DNA from: Acipenser ruthenus
Lineage: Eukaryota > Chordata > Actinopteri > Acipenseriformes > Acipenseridae
Length of the DNA: 64,000 nucleotides
Assembly (NCBI RefSeq): GCF_902713425.1
Contig: NC_081241.1
Location: 7,065,263-7,129,262, forward strand
Direction of reading: 5' to 3'
A program made the position numbers and the translations under genes. Below, piece by piece: positions 9,475-20,264 of the stretch. Under the pieces are notes generated by a model. It was not told the DNA's origin. It saw nothing but the letters and a program-made list of their open reading frames with translations, and did no database searches. Within the stretch, counting starts at the first letter, position 1. Each line of letters opens with the position of its first letter.

Positions 9475-12400
9475 CTGCAAGGGGAGCCTCTCCTTTACCT
9501 CCAGACATTAAAAAAACAAAAATATACAGTATATTATAATCAAAGTAAGAAACAAGCTTACTTATCACCAGAATAAGCATCAGCTGAAATTTTGCAATTA
9601 GGTTTCAGTTCAGTATTATTTCACCTTGATGGAACAAACTAATTTCTATCCTAGAAGAACAATTTCAATCTCACTCACTGTTGGGGTTGATGATGAGCGC
9701 TTTGCTATTTCTTCTCCTGACAGGCAGCTTGGATTCCTCTGATTCGATCTCCACTTTGCTTTCAAACACTGCAAAAGAAGAAGACAGGTCCATTTCCACC
9801 TCACACAGCATACACTGTATATATATAACAGTCATTATTAGCTAGTGGAAGACAGGTCCATTTCCAACTCACACAACATGTAACTTAACAACACAGCAGG
9901 TTTTCAAAATGTTATTAAACTGTAAGACTCATTTGGTTCAATGGTGTCATTGTGAGAGCCTGCGAAAGTTTTCAAAATATTGTATCTATAGAACAATTTT
10001 AAACAAACTTACTCCTGGGGGGGAAGATGTCATTGCTTTTCCTTCTCCTGACAGGAAGCTTGGATTCCTCTGAATCTTTCTCCAGCTCCTCTTCCTTCAT
10101 TTGCTTCCTCAACTTTTCCATCAGCTCCTCTTCTCTCCTACTCTGTTCCTCCTCATATTTCTGTTTCATCTCCTCTTCTCTCCTACACTGTTCCTCCTCA
10201 TATTTCTGTTTCATCTCCTCTTCTCTCCTACACTGTTCCTTCTCATATTTCTGTTTCATCTCCTCTTCTCTCCTGCTCTGTTCCTCCTCATATTTCTGTT
10301 TCATCTCCTCTTCTCTCCTACACTGTTCCTCCTCATATTTCTGTTTCATCTCCTATTCTCTCCTACACTGTTCCTCCTCATATTTCTGCTTCATCTCATT
10401 TTCTCTCCTACTCTGTTCCTCTTCATATTTCTGTTTCATCTCCTCTTCTCTCCTCCTCAGTTCCTCTTCATATTTACATTTAATTTCTTCTTCTTTCTTG
10501 CTTGGTTCCTCTTTGTGTTTCTCATTCAGCTCCTGTTCCTTTAGTCTAATTCTTTCTTCTACATGCTGGTAAATCTCATTTAGGAGGTAGCAGCCTCCAC
10601 TTCTCTTCACCATGTTGTCTATCTTGTCCAGGAGCTGTGTGACCTGAGTGTGATCGCTCCTCTTCTTATTGTTGAGAACATGATACCTGTTCCCACATTT
10701 CCCAACACGCTGCTGGAACTCCTCACCAGCTTCCTCAATGTGCTGCTCAATCGTCTTGCCTTCCAGATAATCCCCATGGGTGAAAAGGATCATTGTGTTC
10801 CTCATGGCTCTCTCACCAAACAGCTGCTTGACTTTATCAAAGGATTCGCAAAGGTGTTTAACTACAGCTTTCCAGTATTCATCACTGTGAGTGTCAATAA
10901 TATATTTTGAATACACTGGTATCACCAGGAGGAAAGCGTGGGGTCCCGGTGCAGACAGAGAAACACATCTCTCAATCTCGACCCGGACTGTGCCTGGAGT
11001 GTCGACCACAGTGACCCGTCTCCCAGCCACTTCTCCTGTTCTCTTCTTACACTTCCTTGTTACTTCAGAGGAGATGATTCCAGATTTAAACTCTTTTCTG
11101 CCCAGGATGGTGTTCCCGGATGAACTCTTCCCAGCACAGCGTCCCCCAAGCAGCACGATCCTCAGCTCAGAGGGGCTGTGCAACTCTTGAGAAACAGTTT
11201 CTTCAGCCTCTTGTTCTGTAGCCATGATTCCCCACCCTGTTAAAGAAAAAGAACAGTTTGTTCCTCTTAGAAATTAAAGCTTTCAATGTGAAGCCCTGGA
11301 TTAGTTTTCTCCTCTTGTTGTCATGCTGTGCTGAAAGAACACTCCCTGTCACACACAGCACTGGCATGTTCCTGTATGTGTGGAGCTGCTGTACAGGGAT
11401 ACAACTAGCAAGAGCTTCAAACAAATAGTGCACATTAATAAAGAGAATCAGTGAAGTGTCTGAATGGCTTGTCAGCAGGTTTGTATCATTAGCAGTTTGA
11501 TTTCTTGTTTGTTCTTTCATGTGCTGTGTAACAGTGTCCTAATAATTTCTTCAGAGAAGCTCAGAACACTCAGAACTAGATTTCTTCACACAAATTATTT
11601 ATTCAGTTTTAGACCCCCAAGAAATCTGAGGTTTCACAACAATTTCCAGTACTTTTCAAATATTCTGAAAAAATATCAAAGTTTAAGGACACTCAAAAAT
11701 AGGCACAAATAGCTGCCTTAGCTCATCTCTTTTTAATAAACTAAAGTTAACTTACAAGTAAATGGCAGATTTGTTTTCATCAACTTAGAAACTTTCAAAA
11801 CCTTTCACCATAAATAAGCTGTTTATAATAAATATATTTTTTACACAAAACACAATGTCTAGCTAGTATAATAAACCCTGGTTAACGTTTTTCCTTTACA
11901 GGTAACGTAGAGGTAAGTATGGGAGGTATTGAGGTATAGGACTCTGGACTCTTGACCGGAGAGTTGTGGGGATCAATCCCAGGTGGGGGACACTGCAGCT
12001 GTACCCTTGAGCAAGGTACTTTACCTAGATTGTTCCAGTAAAAACCCAACTGTATAAATGGGGAATTGTATGTAAAAATAATGTGATATCTTGTAACAGT
12101 TATAAGTTGCCCTGGATAAGGGAGTCTGGTAAGAAATAAATAATAATATTTCATTTCAGGGCTGTAAACTGCCTTTTTAAATATGGTTTCTATTGTTTAA
12201 GGATGAGATCCTTGGAGTTGGATTGAGAGAAATCAGTCTACATTGTATTGTTTCCATGACATTGTAAATGTGAAGCTGGCATGTGAAATGGTTTCTGAGA
12301 TATTAGCAGGTGAAGTTGCAGCAGGGCTGTCAGAATGACAATTACAAACACGCTCCTCTCACAGGGATGCTTCATGATCAGCTTTCACAGACAGCTTTGG

Positions 12401-13247
12401 ACATTGTCAACACAGCTGTAAATAAAGAAATATTGCTTCCACATGCCCCCACAGAGACATACAGGAAAACCAGGTGCCAGGTTTGATGCGATGTGTTCTC
12501 ATCCATAACTTCATACCCTCATTTATAACATATACACAGGGCTTGAACTTTTCAAATCTCTACCTCCCTTTAAATGACAATTAGTCACTGTTAAGCTGTC
12601 TCTGCATCCTAATAAACAGAAACTGCATTATAAACTTGGGTTAAGATTTTTATTTGCTACAACTCAAGAAGGTTTTAAATGCTGGACTGGCTATCGGTGC
12701 ACACTCCCTACTGGGTATTTTATGCTGAAATGAAAATCTGTCAGTTAACATAATTTGCTACGTCTGTTTGAAATAAAAATGAAGCGAAACAGAATCGGGC
12801 TCAGTCAAGACATGAAGGGAAAAACAAGTGTTTTGTAATTAATAGCTTTTTTCTGAATTAGGGATCTGAATCGACTTAAAGGGACAACATGTGATCAAAT
12901 ATAAAACCCTAAACACTCCAAGCCCTAGATATAGAGCAGTACTAAAAATAAACCAGTTACTCATTTAGACACACTTTTCACACGTTGGATGTTACTCATG
13001 ATAAAAACAGGTTTTAGCAACGATTACATTGTATGCCATTCAAACACCTTACAAAGATCTAGAGATCTGAAATCGAAAGTACATTTTCATTGTTGTTTCG
13101 TTTGTTACATTCCCAGGTTTCATTCTACAAGACTACACCTACTTTCAATAACCCCAATTGTAACAGACTGATTGAACATGTTCTTTAAGAATAAATAAAT
13201 AAATACAGTAACTCACCTGGATCTGGTGCTGAACTGCCAGACTCCAT
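8132..13247 (-). CDS. Two-domain GIMAP (GIMAP8-like) GTPase gene
   Basis: Exons on the minus strand: 13217-13247, 10013-11236, 9679-9768 and 8132-9474. Every junction is phase 1 with GT/AG sites, and together they give about 895 codons. Order: short N-terminus, AIG1 domain 1 (P-loop GGRCAGKS, G3 DTPG, G4 THGD, G5 RYHVLNN), 15-residue coiled-coil repeats, two RRR-type basic linkers, AIG1 domain 2 (P-loop GKTGAGKS, DTPE, THSD, RYHVLN), a long Glu/Arg coiled coil and an Ala-rich tail. Mammalian GIMAP8 has three AIG1 domains, so multi-domain members are known. The alternative is two separate genes, since exon 4 also has its own ATG at 9508. One TAG (10350-10352) interrupts the repeat in exon 2 where sister repeats have GAG. 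If real, only the first domain would be made. Confidence 0.65.
9679..9768 (-). CDS. GIMAP 90-nt linker exon
   Basis: Acceptor CTTTTGCAG, donor A|GTGAGT. It encodes about 30 residues with SEESKLPVRRRNSK, nearly the same as the end of exon 2 (SEESKLPVRRRKSN). The repeated segment suggests an exon-scale duplication. It is symmetric (phase 1-1), so it can be skipped without changing frame. Confidence 0.65.
10013..11236 (-). CDS. GIMAP exon 2: first AIG1 domain and 15-residue coiled-coil repeats
   Basis: The acceptor is TTTCTTTAACAG (11237-11248) and the donor GGA|GTAAGT at 10012. It contains the complete G1-G5 set, then KEEE-rich helix and seven full plus one diverged copies of a 15-residue unit MKQKYEEEQCRREEE. 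One repeat has TAG for GAG at 10350-10352. The frame after it runs on to LPVRRRKSNDIFPP and the donor. Confidence 0.85.
10131..10485. repeat. 45-bp coding tandem repeat
   Basis: Eight units of 45 bases. The sense strand (minus) encodes MKQKYEEEQ(C/S)RREEE. Units differ at few positions, indicating recent expansion. Long open frames on the plus strand here are shadows of the repeat. Confidence 0.95.
11237..13216 (-). other. Intron 1 of the two-domain GIMAP
   Basis: Bounded by donor GTGAGT at 13211-13216 and the acceptor at 11237. It contains a SINE (11920-12152). No other exon seen. Confidence 0.5.
11920..12152 (+). mobile_element. tRNA-headed SINE with L2-like tail (family A)
   Basis: The head has GGACTCTTGACCGG and a B-box-like GGATCAATCCC. 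The body is shared with the other family A copies in this window. The tail is CCCTGGATAAGGGAGTCTGG followed by AAATAAATAATAAT. The CTGGATAAGGGCGTCTGCTAA motif is the known 3' end shared by fish SINEs and L2-type LINEs. Confidence 0.85.
13217..13247 (-). CDS. GIMAP exon 1 (start codon exon)
   Basis: ATG GAG TCT GGC, ten codons plus one base ending Asp-Pro, donor G|GTGAGT. Phase 1, matching exon 2. Chosen as start because its counterpart at 5333-5357 has the same form. Confidence 0.6.
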
Positions 13248-13315
13248 CTCTGCCGCCTTTAGATCTCAATAGTAATGAAATGGTGCTGCTTTGTACATTT
13301 AGATCTTGATAAGTT

Positions 13316-13364
13316 CTACATATTGATTTAGGTACATATTGATTTAGGTACATATTGATTTAGT
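13316..13364. repeat. Three tandem 16-bp units
   Basis: Unit TACATATTGATTTAGG repeated three times just upstream of GIMAP exon 1. Confidence 0.85.
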
Positions 13365-15179
13365 GGCACCCCATAGTCACATGGCTTCTAGATTAGATTT
13401 CTTACTGGGAGGTACCCATTACTGCCCTTGAACTTGAAGCTGTATTAAAGATAGGTTTGTTGTCTTATCAGTTTCACTAAACATAGATTTGACATTTGAA
13501 TTCGGCTGCACCTGACATGTATGATCTTATTTGAATTAGTTGAAAGTTGCTAAAGGCGATGACTGCAGAGGACTGCCGGTAGTTACTGTTTATCAATGTG
13601 TAAATATACTTCTACAAAGATACGATACATGGAAAAATGAGTGAACCTGGATGTGCTGAAGTGTGATACTTGCTCCCACATTGCACTGTACATTAAAAAC
13701 TGTTTTAACAAATGAACCATATAATTTACAATGGTGTGATAATTAGAATATATACAAATCACTCAAGCACACATTTTAAGCATATTAAAAGTTTATCACT
13801 GATTTTCACTGATCATATATTTGCTATCTGGAGCTCTGATGTCTCCTGCACACTTACAACAGGGAAAATTATGCAAGGTTAACAATGATCCTTTTCACCA
13901 GACAACCCAGGCTGTGGTTGAAAGGTTTATAATGATCCTTTTCACCAGACTAACCAGGCTGTTGTTGTAAACTAACACAAAGACAATGTATTCTGTGAAT
14001 GCATATTTTCTCGCCATTTTTTATGAGCTCATATCTTTTCTTATCTAAACGCCTGGAGTCCTACAGTAACTCTGGAGTCATTCTGCTCAAGGTTAATATA
14101 CCCTGCACTAGTTGCCGGTATCATCGGCACATTTCTTCTCTTCAATGATATAATCACAATAATAAACTCAGATGTTTTGGGATATTGCTGAATACCATTT
14201 TGTACATTCTCTATTAAAATGTTGGTGAGATCACAGGAACATTCATATTTATAAAACACATTGCATTTGGTACATTCAATATTAACACAATAGGACAGCA
14301 TGTAATAAGAGTATTCACTTTTCCATTTATTTATTTACAGATCCTATTTACAAACCATTACAATCCCCCCACAGTTTAAAAAGCATTTACACGACATACA
14401 GCCTCTCAACACTGTTCAAGCTTGACTTGTTCTGAGATAGTTTACACATTGTAACACAATCACCCAGTAGGAAGATGAAGCCCCTGGAGATGCTGGTCTT
14501 GGTAAAGCACCTGAACTGGGCAAAGCCAAGGAAAGAGATACTCATTGAAGCAACCTGAGCTGATGCATCATTATGTAAATGCATTGTATTGAACTGAAGA
14601 AAAGTATGGGCTGTGGATTTTTCAGTAATGTATCTCTTCAGGATTCATACATGTATTCGAATATATTCAGTAATATCAAAGTCATTATATGTAACACTCT
14701 ATTCAAGTTGATTTTTTTAAATATATACTCAGTTTGAGACAAGGGGCCCAAGCCAACGCAAATATGCCAACGGTCCCTAGTAGGGGGCGCTGTGAAGTAA
14801 TGAAATAGGCGTGTCCACTGCAATTAATATAGTGATAGTGAATCCTCATGAGTATACATCCAAGAGTTAAAGCACAGGGTGAGAACAGGGGATTTTTAGG
14901 AGCCTCAAACATTTGATTGCTATTTATGAGGCACCAGGGGCATCTTGCCCCATCCTTTGTTAAATTACAAGAATAGCAATTCATTTTCTTTGAAAAATCT
15001 TCATGGTATTTGTACATTGTTTTATGAACTTTACTTTTACACTTCTGTTATTTAAATTTTCCATAATTTTCAGTGTATAAAATGAGATTTGCCTTAAGGG
15101 GGTGCATTCCCCCATGTTACCCTATATTCTAATATGAGTCTGTGGTGTTTTAAACTCCTCTGATTGATTTATCTTTGTT
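13365..15179. other. Intergenic DNA
   Basis: No gene recognised. A 47-bp tandem duplication occurs at about 13884-13977 (AATGATCCTTTTCACCAGAC twice). 14715-14800 is copy 2 of the dispersed repeat at 6590-6665. Confidence 0.4.
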
Positions 15180-16640
15180 GAAAGAAAAAGAGAAGGTGAA
15201 GGACAGAGGTGGAGTTTGTAAACGGGCATTGAGATGGGTAAATAATGATTGTGAAAATTATTGTAAGATTTTTATAAATGGGTTAAAAAATACAGGTAAT
15301 GGCAGGGGTTGCATCATCTTATTATAAAGCGGAATTTAAGGTGGGAAAGCATTTTCGTATTATAGATGATGGCTCGGTTATGACAGAATTGATAAGGATT
15401 ATATTGGCATTGCAATGGATTGTAGATGTTAAAGTGTGTAGAGCAGTCATTGTTTCAGATTCAGAGATTTAGTGCAGGAAATAATGTAGTTATTTTGAGA
15501 ATGCTGCTATTTAGATTCATGTGTAGTTTTAATATGGATTCCGTCTCATATAGGAATAGATGGGAATGAGAGAGTGGATAAGTCTGCTAAACTAGCAGTG
15601 AAGATAGAGGAAGTGGATGTGGATGTGCAGTATGGTTTAAATGAATATTATAAAATAATTGAGAAAAAGATTATTAATGAATGGCAGAATATATGGGATC
15701 AAGAAAAAAGGGTAGGAAGTTTTATAAGATTCAAAGTAAGGTTAAAATTAGCGAAGGGTGGCTGTGGACTGGCTGAGCTACACTCGTGTTATTCTCTGAA
15801 ACACAATTGACATTGGAGATAGCAGACTGCTAGTTCCAAAACGCATGTACTGCTGACAACTGATGCAGGCCAGAGTCACAGACTGGGCCTACAGCTTACT
15901 AGCCCAGCATTGACTGCAAGCAGGCAATACATACCAGCACTATGGGCTGGAAGGTGCCCAGGCTCTCAGGAGATTTTTAGAATGCAAAACACAGTGGACC
16001 ATGAGGCACATTTGGAGATAATATATAACAGAACTGTGAAGCTACAAGGGACCCCAGGGCTCTAAGGAAAGATGTCCAGTTTTAGCTGGCTGGATTGCTT
16101 GCACACTACACTAGATTTTAAACACACAACACCACTCACACTGCACACGGGCCCTGAAACGGGCATAATCAGTCAGGTGTATCTCGCGTGACGACTGGGG
16201 AGGGGAAACCAAATCTGGGCTTTGCTATAAAAAATGTAACGTGTCTTTTGTTCATAGGATAATTCTGAGACCCATTATTGAAATCATGTCTTGGAATCTT
16301 TTCTGAGAATGATTCCCTGTATATATTAAAATAAACCTCACATTATTGAAGAAAATGACTCTGTGTATTTTCTTAAGAAACCTCAGAACTTTTTGAATCT
16401 AGGAGTGCATGAGAATGGGTTATGTGTGGAATGTAGTGCAAAGGAAACTGTGGAGCATCTGATGGTTATATAGGTAGGTGAGAGAAGAGATGTGGAAAGA
16501 AAATGGAAATGGAGCTTTCAATATTTTCAAATGGTATAGGTGATGGAAGTAAAATAGAAAAAAATATTATTGGAAGTGTTGCAGAATATATTAGAAAAAA
16601 CGGAAGATCCAAGAATATTTAACATAAAGAGATTTAAAAA
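15180..16640 (+). mobile_element. I-clade-like LINE relic (RNase H and C-terminal zinc-knuckle region)
   Basis: Around 15535-15600 the frame reads SHIGIDGNERVDKSAKLAV, the RNase H signature typical of I-type LINEs. After a foreign block, 16390-16470 reads GVHENGLCVECSAKETVEHL, the Cys-rich tail found at the end of their pol proteins. Stops and shifts are frequent. The element is old and inactive and lacks its 5' part. Confidence 0.7.
15775..16385. other. Block inserted into the LINE relic
   Basis: About 0.6 kb of unrelated sequence separates the residues Gly-Cys-Gly-Leu from the GVHENGLC segment, which are close together in related LINEs. It ends with an AATAAA-like signal (16331-16336). I see no clear terminal repeat or target duplication, so its type is unknown. 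Confidence 0.4.
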
Positions 16641-17026
16641 AGTTGAAGTGTTCACAGCAGTTATAATAGCCAAATCTGAACAGTAGGTGGCGACAACAGT
16701 TGGTGGCCATTAACTAAATAGAAGCAGTCTGGTTCTCTGAGTGAGCTGGGAGTAAGCTGCGTGGGCCAGCAGCAGTGGAGAAGGAAACAGCTGGGAGTGT
16801 ATCAAACAGGTCTGAACTCTGTAACAAGCTGTGTGGATGTTTCAGATGTACAGGGGAATGGCTGAGCCGCCAGATAGAGAAAGTCTGACTCCTGCTTATA
16901 TTCAAAAAAATAAACAGACGCAACAGCATTCAAATATATCCTTTGCTTGGTCTCGTGCATCTGGTGCCCCCACACTGCAATCACATACAGGCAACAGGAA
17001 AGGCGCTATATCACAAAACATACATA

Positions 17027-17055
17027 TACACACACATACATGCACTCACACACAT

Positions 17056-17086
<31 letters not shown>

Positions 17087-17087
17087 G

Positions 17088-17141
<54 letters not shown>

Positions 17142-17150
17142 ACACACACA
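17027..17150. repeat. (CA)n microsatellite
   Basis: Mostly CA dinucleotides with a short TA interruption at 17079-17088. Confidence 0.95.
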
Positions 17151-17159
17151 GACCCTTGG

Positions 17160-17925
17160 AATTCAGACTTCATCTGAGACAGGCAAGCAGAGAATTACAA
17201 GCTTACAAAGAGAAAATACAGTATTGGTTATTAAACCAATTGGATAATACAGAGTCACAGGAACAAACACTCCTGAATGATTTGAGGTATTTATTTATTT
17301 TATTTATATTTCATCAACCAAAACATAATGAGAAATTAGAACTGAAGAATAACACATTGCAGTAACTAATATATATATATATATATTAAACACATTGATA
17401 TATTTTTTATTTTAATTTTACTTTCCACCCCCACCTCCCCTATTTCATTCCTGTGGTCTTCCACCAATCTATATTCATTTCAAACACGCCTGAATGTGGA
17501 TATGAAGAAAACAGAGGAAACAGTGACATCTAGTGGAGAACAGAAACCAGACACAAGCAGACAGCAATCATGTACTGTGTGATTAGACACAACACGTCTA
17601 TTATCTCCTGTCAGATCACAGATAGGATAACAGGATCACTGTCACCAATCTCAATCAGGGTTTAATAAGACTGCCTTGCTGGTTTGAATTCATTGGAAAG
17701 TGGGTTTCTTCTTGGAAATAAAGTTGCAGTCATCAGTATTTATTACTCCTCAAATGGTAGATGAAGCAAGATAGATTCAATGTAACGTTATAATATAATG
17801 GGGAGAGTGGATTGTAACAGTGTAGAAATATGTAGGAAACGAGTTCAATAAAATCCATGATACTGAATGAAATAACGTTTCACATCCTGTGTAAAAATAC
17901 AAAAAGGAATCTCAATCATGTCATT
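17160..17925. other. Intergenic DNA
   Basis: AT-rich, including a short (AT)n at 17369-17386. No gene recognised. Confidence 0.4.
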
Positions 17926-18085
17926 TATGAGATCCATGGAAATGTCTTCTTTCATGTGATGATATTTCACTCACATTATTAAAATAAGAAAACAATTATA
18001 ATATTGAAACTTTGAAATGCCTGACAAGTCCACCCGATGCATCTAATTAAATGCTTCTTAGGGTAATTATCCGAAAGTTCTCAGA
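17926..18085. repeat. Local duplicate, copy 1
   Basis: Matches 18965-19130 (shared GTGATGATATTTCACTCACA, GGGTAATTATCC). The two copies flank a LINE fragment. Confidence 0.75.
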
Positions 18086-18134
18086 AATATAATTAAATAA
18101 TTAAACAAATAATAATAATAACACAAGGAAAAGA

Positions 18135-18760
18135 TATAAGAACATAAGAAAGATTTTAAACGAAAGGAGGCCATTGCTCGTTTGGTTGTTAGTAGCTGAC
18201 TGATACCAGAATCTCATCAAGCAGCTTCTTGAAGGATCCCAGGGTGTCAGCTTCAACAACAATACTGGGGAGTTGGTTCCAGACCCTCACAATTCTCTGT
18301 GTAAAAAAGTGGCTCCTATTTTCTTTTCTGAATGCCCCTTTATCTAATCTCCATTTGTGACCCCTGGTCCTTGTTTCTTTTTTCAGGTGAAAAAGTCCCC
18401 AGGGTCGACATTGTCAATACCTTTTAGGATTTTGAATGTTTGAATCGTAGTCTTCTTTGTTCAAGACTGAATAGATTCAATTTTTTTAGCCTGTCGACAT
18501 ACGACAAGCCTTTTAAACCCGGGATAATTCTGGTTGCTCTTCTTTGCACTCTTTCTAGAGCAGCAATATCCTTTTTGTAATGAGGTGATCAGAACTGAAC
18601 ACAATATTCTACATGAGGTCTCACTAATGCATTATAAAGTTTTAACATTGCTTCCCTTGATTTAAATTCAACACTATATATCCGAGCATATTGTTGGCCT
18701 TTTTTATAGCTTCCCCACATTGTCTAGATGAATTTGTTTTTTGTATTATTTTAACAAAAC
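18135..18760 (-). mobile_element. CR1-like LINE, 3' end (copy 1)
   Basis: Minus-strand sense. It carries the last part of the reverse-transcriptase ORF and the 3' end common to the copies at 21065, 29655 and 32575. Its plus-strand start, ATAAGAACATAAGAAAG, is the complement of the element's 3' end. 5'-truncated and frame-broken. Confidence 0.85.
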
Positions 18761-18964
18761 AGTGCTTGGGACAGTCCTTAAGGTTGTGTGAATAGGGCCC
18801 TACATTTCCAATGGAACCACACCAAGTGAAAAGAATTGCTTTCAATCAGGCTCTGCGCAGTTGCAGAGTTTGTCCTGAAGAGGGCGACAAAGGTCAGGAT
18901 TAAAACACGTTTCTGCTTTTCCACTGTGGGCAGATTACACATGTAATGCAATTTGATGGTGATT

Positions 18965-19130
18965 TATGTTATCCATGGAAATTTCTTCTTTCTTGTGATG
19001 ATATTTCACTCACATTATTGTTCAAATAAGCAAAAATAATAAATAAATACTGCAACTGAACTGCATAACAAGTAGACCAACTGCATCTAATGAAGTGCTT
19101 GTGAGGGTAATTATCCAACCATTTCAGAAA
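18965..19130. repeat. Local duplicate, copy 2
   Basis: Second copy of the 17926-18085 sequence, about 1 kb away in the same orientation. Confidence 0.75.
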
Positions 19131-19269
19131 TCCGATGAGATCATTTACAAACAAAAATAATAACAGATGTACCAAAAATCCAAAATAATATAAACACCTC
19201 TATAAATATCCATTTGATAGACACAATCCAATTTGAAATAAGAACATGGTTTTCTGTGAATCTTGCCCG

Positions 19270-19731
19270 TCATGTTTTTCAAACCTGCACATTAGAGATC
19301 TATGTAGCCAATGGAAGTGCAATATAGGAACACGTTGTGGAATTATTTAGTGAGCTACAATCACCTTAAGAGATACTTATCAGTTCTTGCTGTGGGAATT
19401 CTAGCACTGTGCAGAGATGCCAACTAAGTCTGTCACTTGGTGCTATTTATGTGTTTGTAATCAATTAATATATTTTAAGCTGAAACAGCTGACCAGTTGT
19501 GAGTGTTTACAATTACAAAAACACCTGACAGAGATTAAACAGTAAAAATGAGGCTACCTCAGCCCCAAGTGTAAAAACAAATCATTTACCTTGTTTAACT
19601 CTGCAGGTGGCGCCATTTTACCCCCTAACTTTCATCCAAAGTTGTGTCAAATTCAACTTTCCCTTCACCCGAGGAGTGGAGAGGACAGACAGTGAGTTCA
19701 ATACAAAGGTTTTCTTAAAACACAGAACAGT
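19270..19731 (-). other. 3' flank of the minus-strand TRIM, shared with the plus-strand paralogue
   Basis: Matches the reverse complement of about 45233-45690, including GGTGGCGCCATTTTACCCCC versus its complement at 45340-45360. It is probably 3' UTR and flanking DNA carried in the inverted duplication. Confidence 0.7.
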
Positions 19732-20264
19732 CTAGTTCAGCTGGCAGATTGTTACAGGGGAATCATAAGAACGAAGCCAAAACCCAGGATAGAGCGGCTC
19801 AGTGAATGTGGTTTGGAATTTGTGCAGGAGTGTCATTGTGTCAGAGATGCCATAAAATGACAGAGTGCCAGCATTAAAGTCCAGATACACTCCTATTCTG
19901 GGGGAGCGGGGGGCAGTTATTGCAGTTTTATTATTATTGTGCCGGGCAGAGTAACTGCAACCAGAGCAGATCAAACTCCAGGACTTGTCATTGAATCCAA
20001 GAAGACAGGAAAGATCCTCTCCTTTCCTGCTGATTCCTTTATATGTGACTCCTATAGAAACCCCTCCCCGACTGCACTCAATCTCCCAGTAACAGCGAGT
20101 CCCAGACAAGCCCTCTCTGCAAAGCACTTGATCCCAGTAATCAAATCTCTCTGGGTGATCACAATATCGCTGGTTTTCTCTCCCCCGTGTCACATTTCTG
20201 TTCCCTTCAGACAGATAGAGCTCTCTATACGCTGTGTTGGGGTCCAGTGTGAGCTGACTAGAAT
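19732..20264 (-). CDS. TRIM PRY-SPRY (B30.2) exon
   Basis: Acceptor TTCAATCAG at 20265-20273; phase 1; stop at 19732-19734. It encodes about 177 residues with the PRY motif LTLDPNTAYREL, then YWEIE, IGVTYKGISRKGED, the LLGFNDKSWSL core and LDFNAGTLSFY. Ends PVTICQLN. Confidence 0.93.

Noticed and set aside
10027-10572. Two long plus-strand frames over the GIMAP repeat
   Set aside because: Antisense shadows of the 45-bp coding repeat.
11960-11985. tRNA-like B box in several places
   Set aside because: All occur in SINE heads with the same body and tail; no true tRNA cloverleaf was found.
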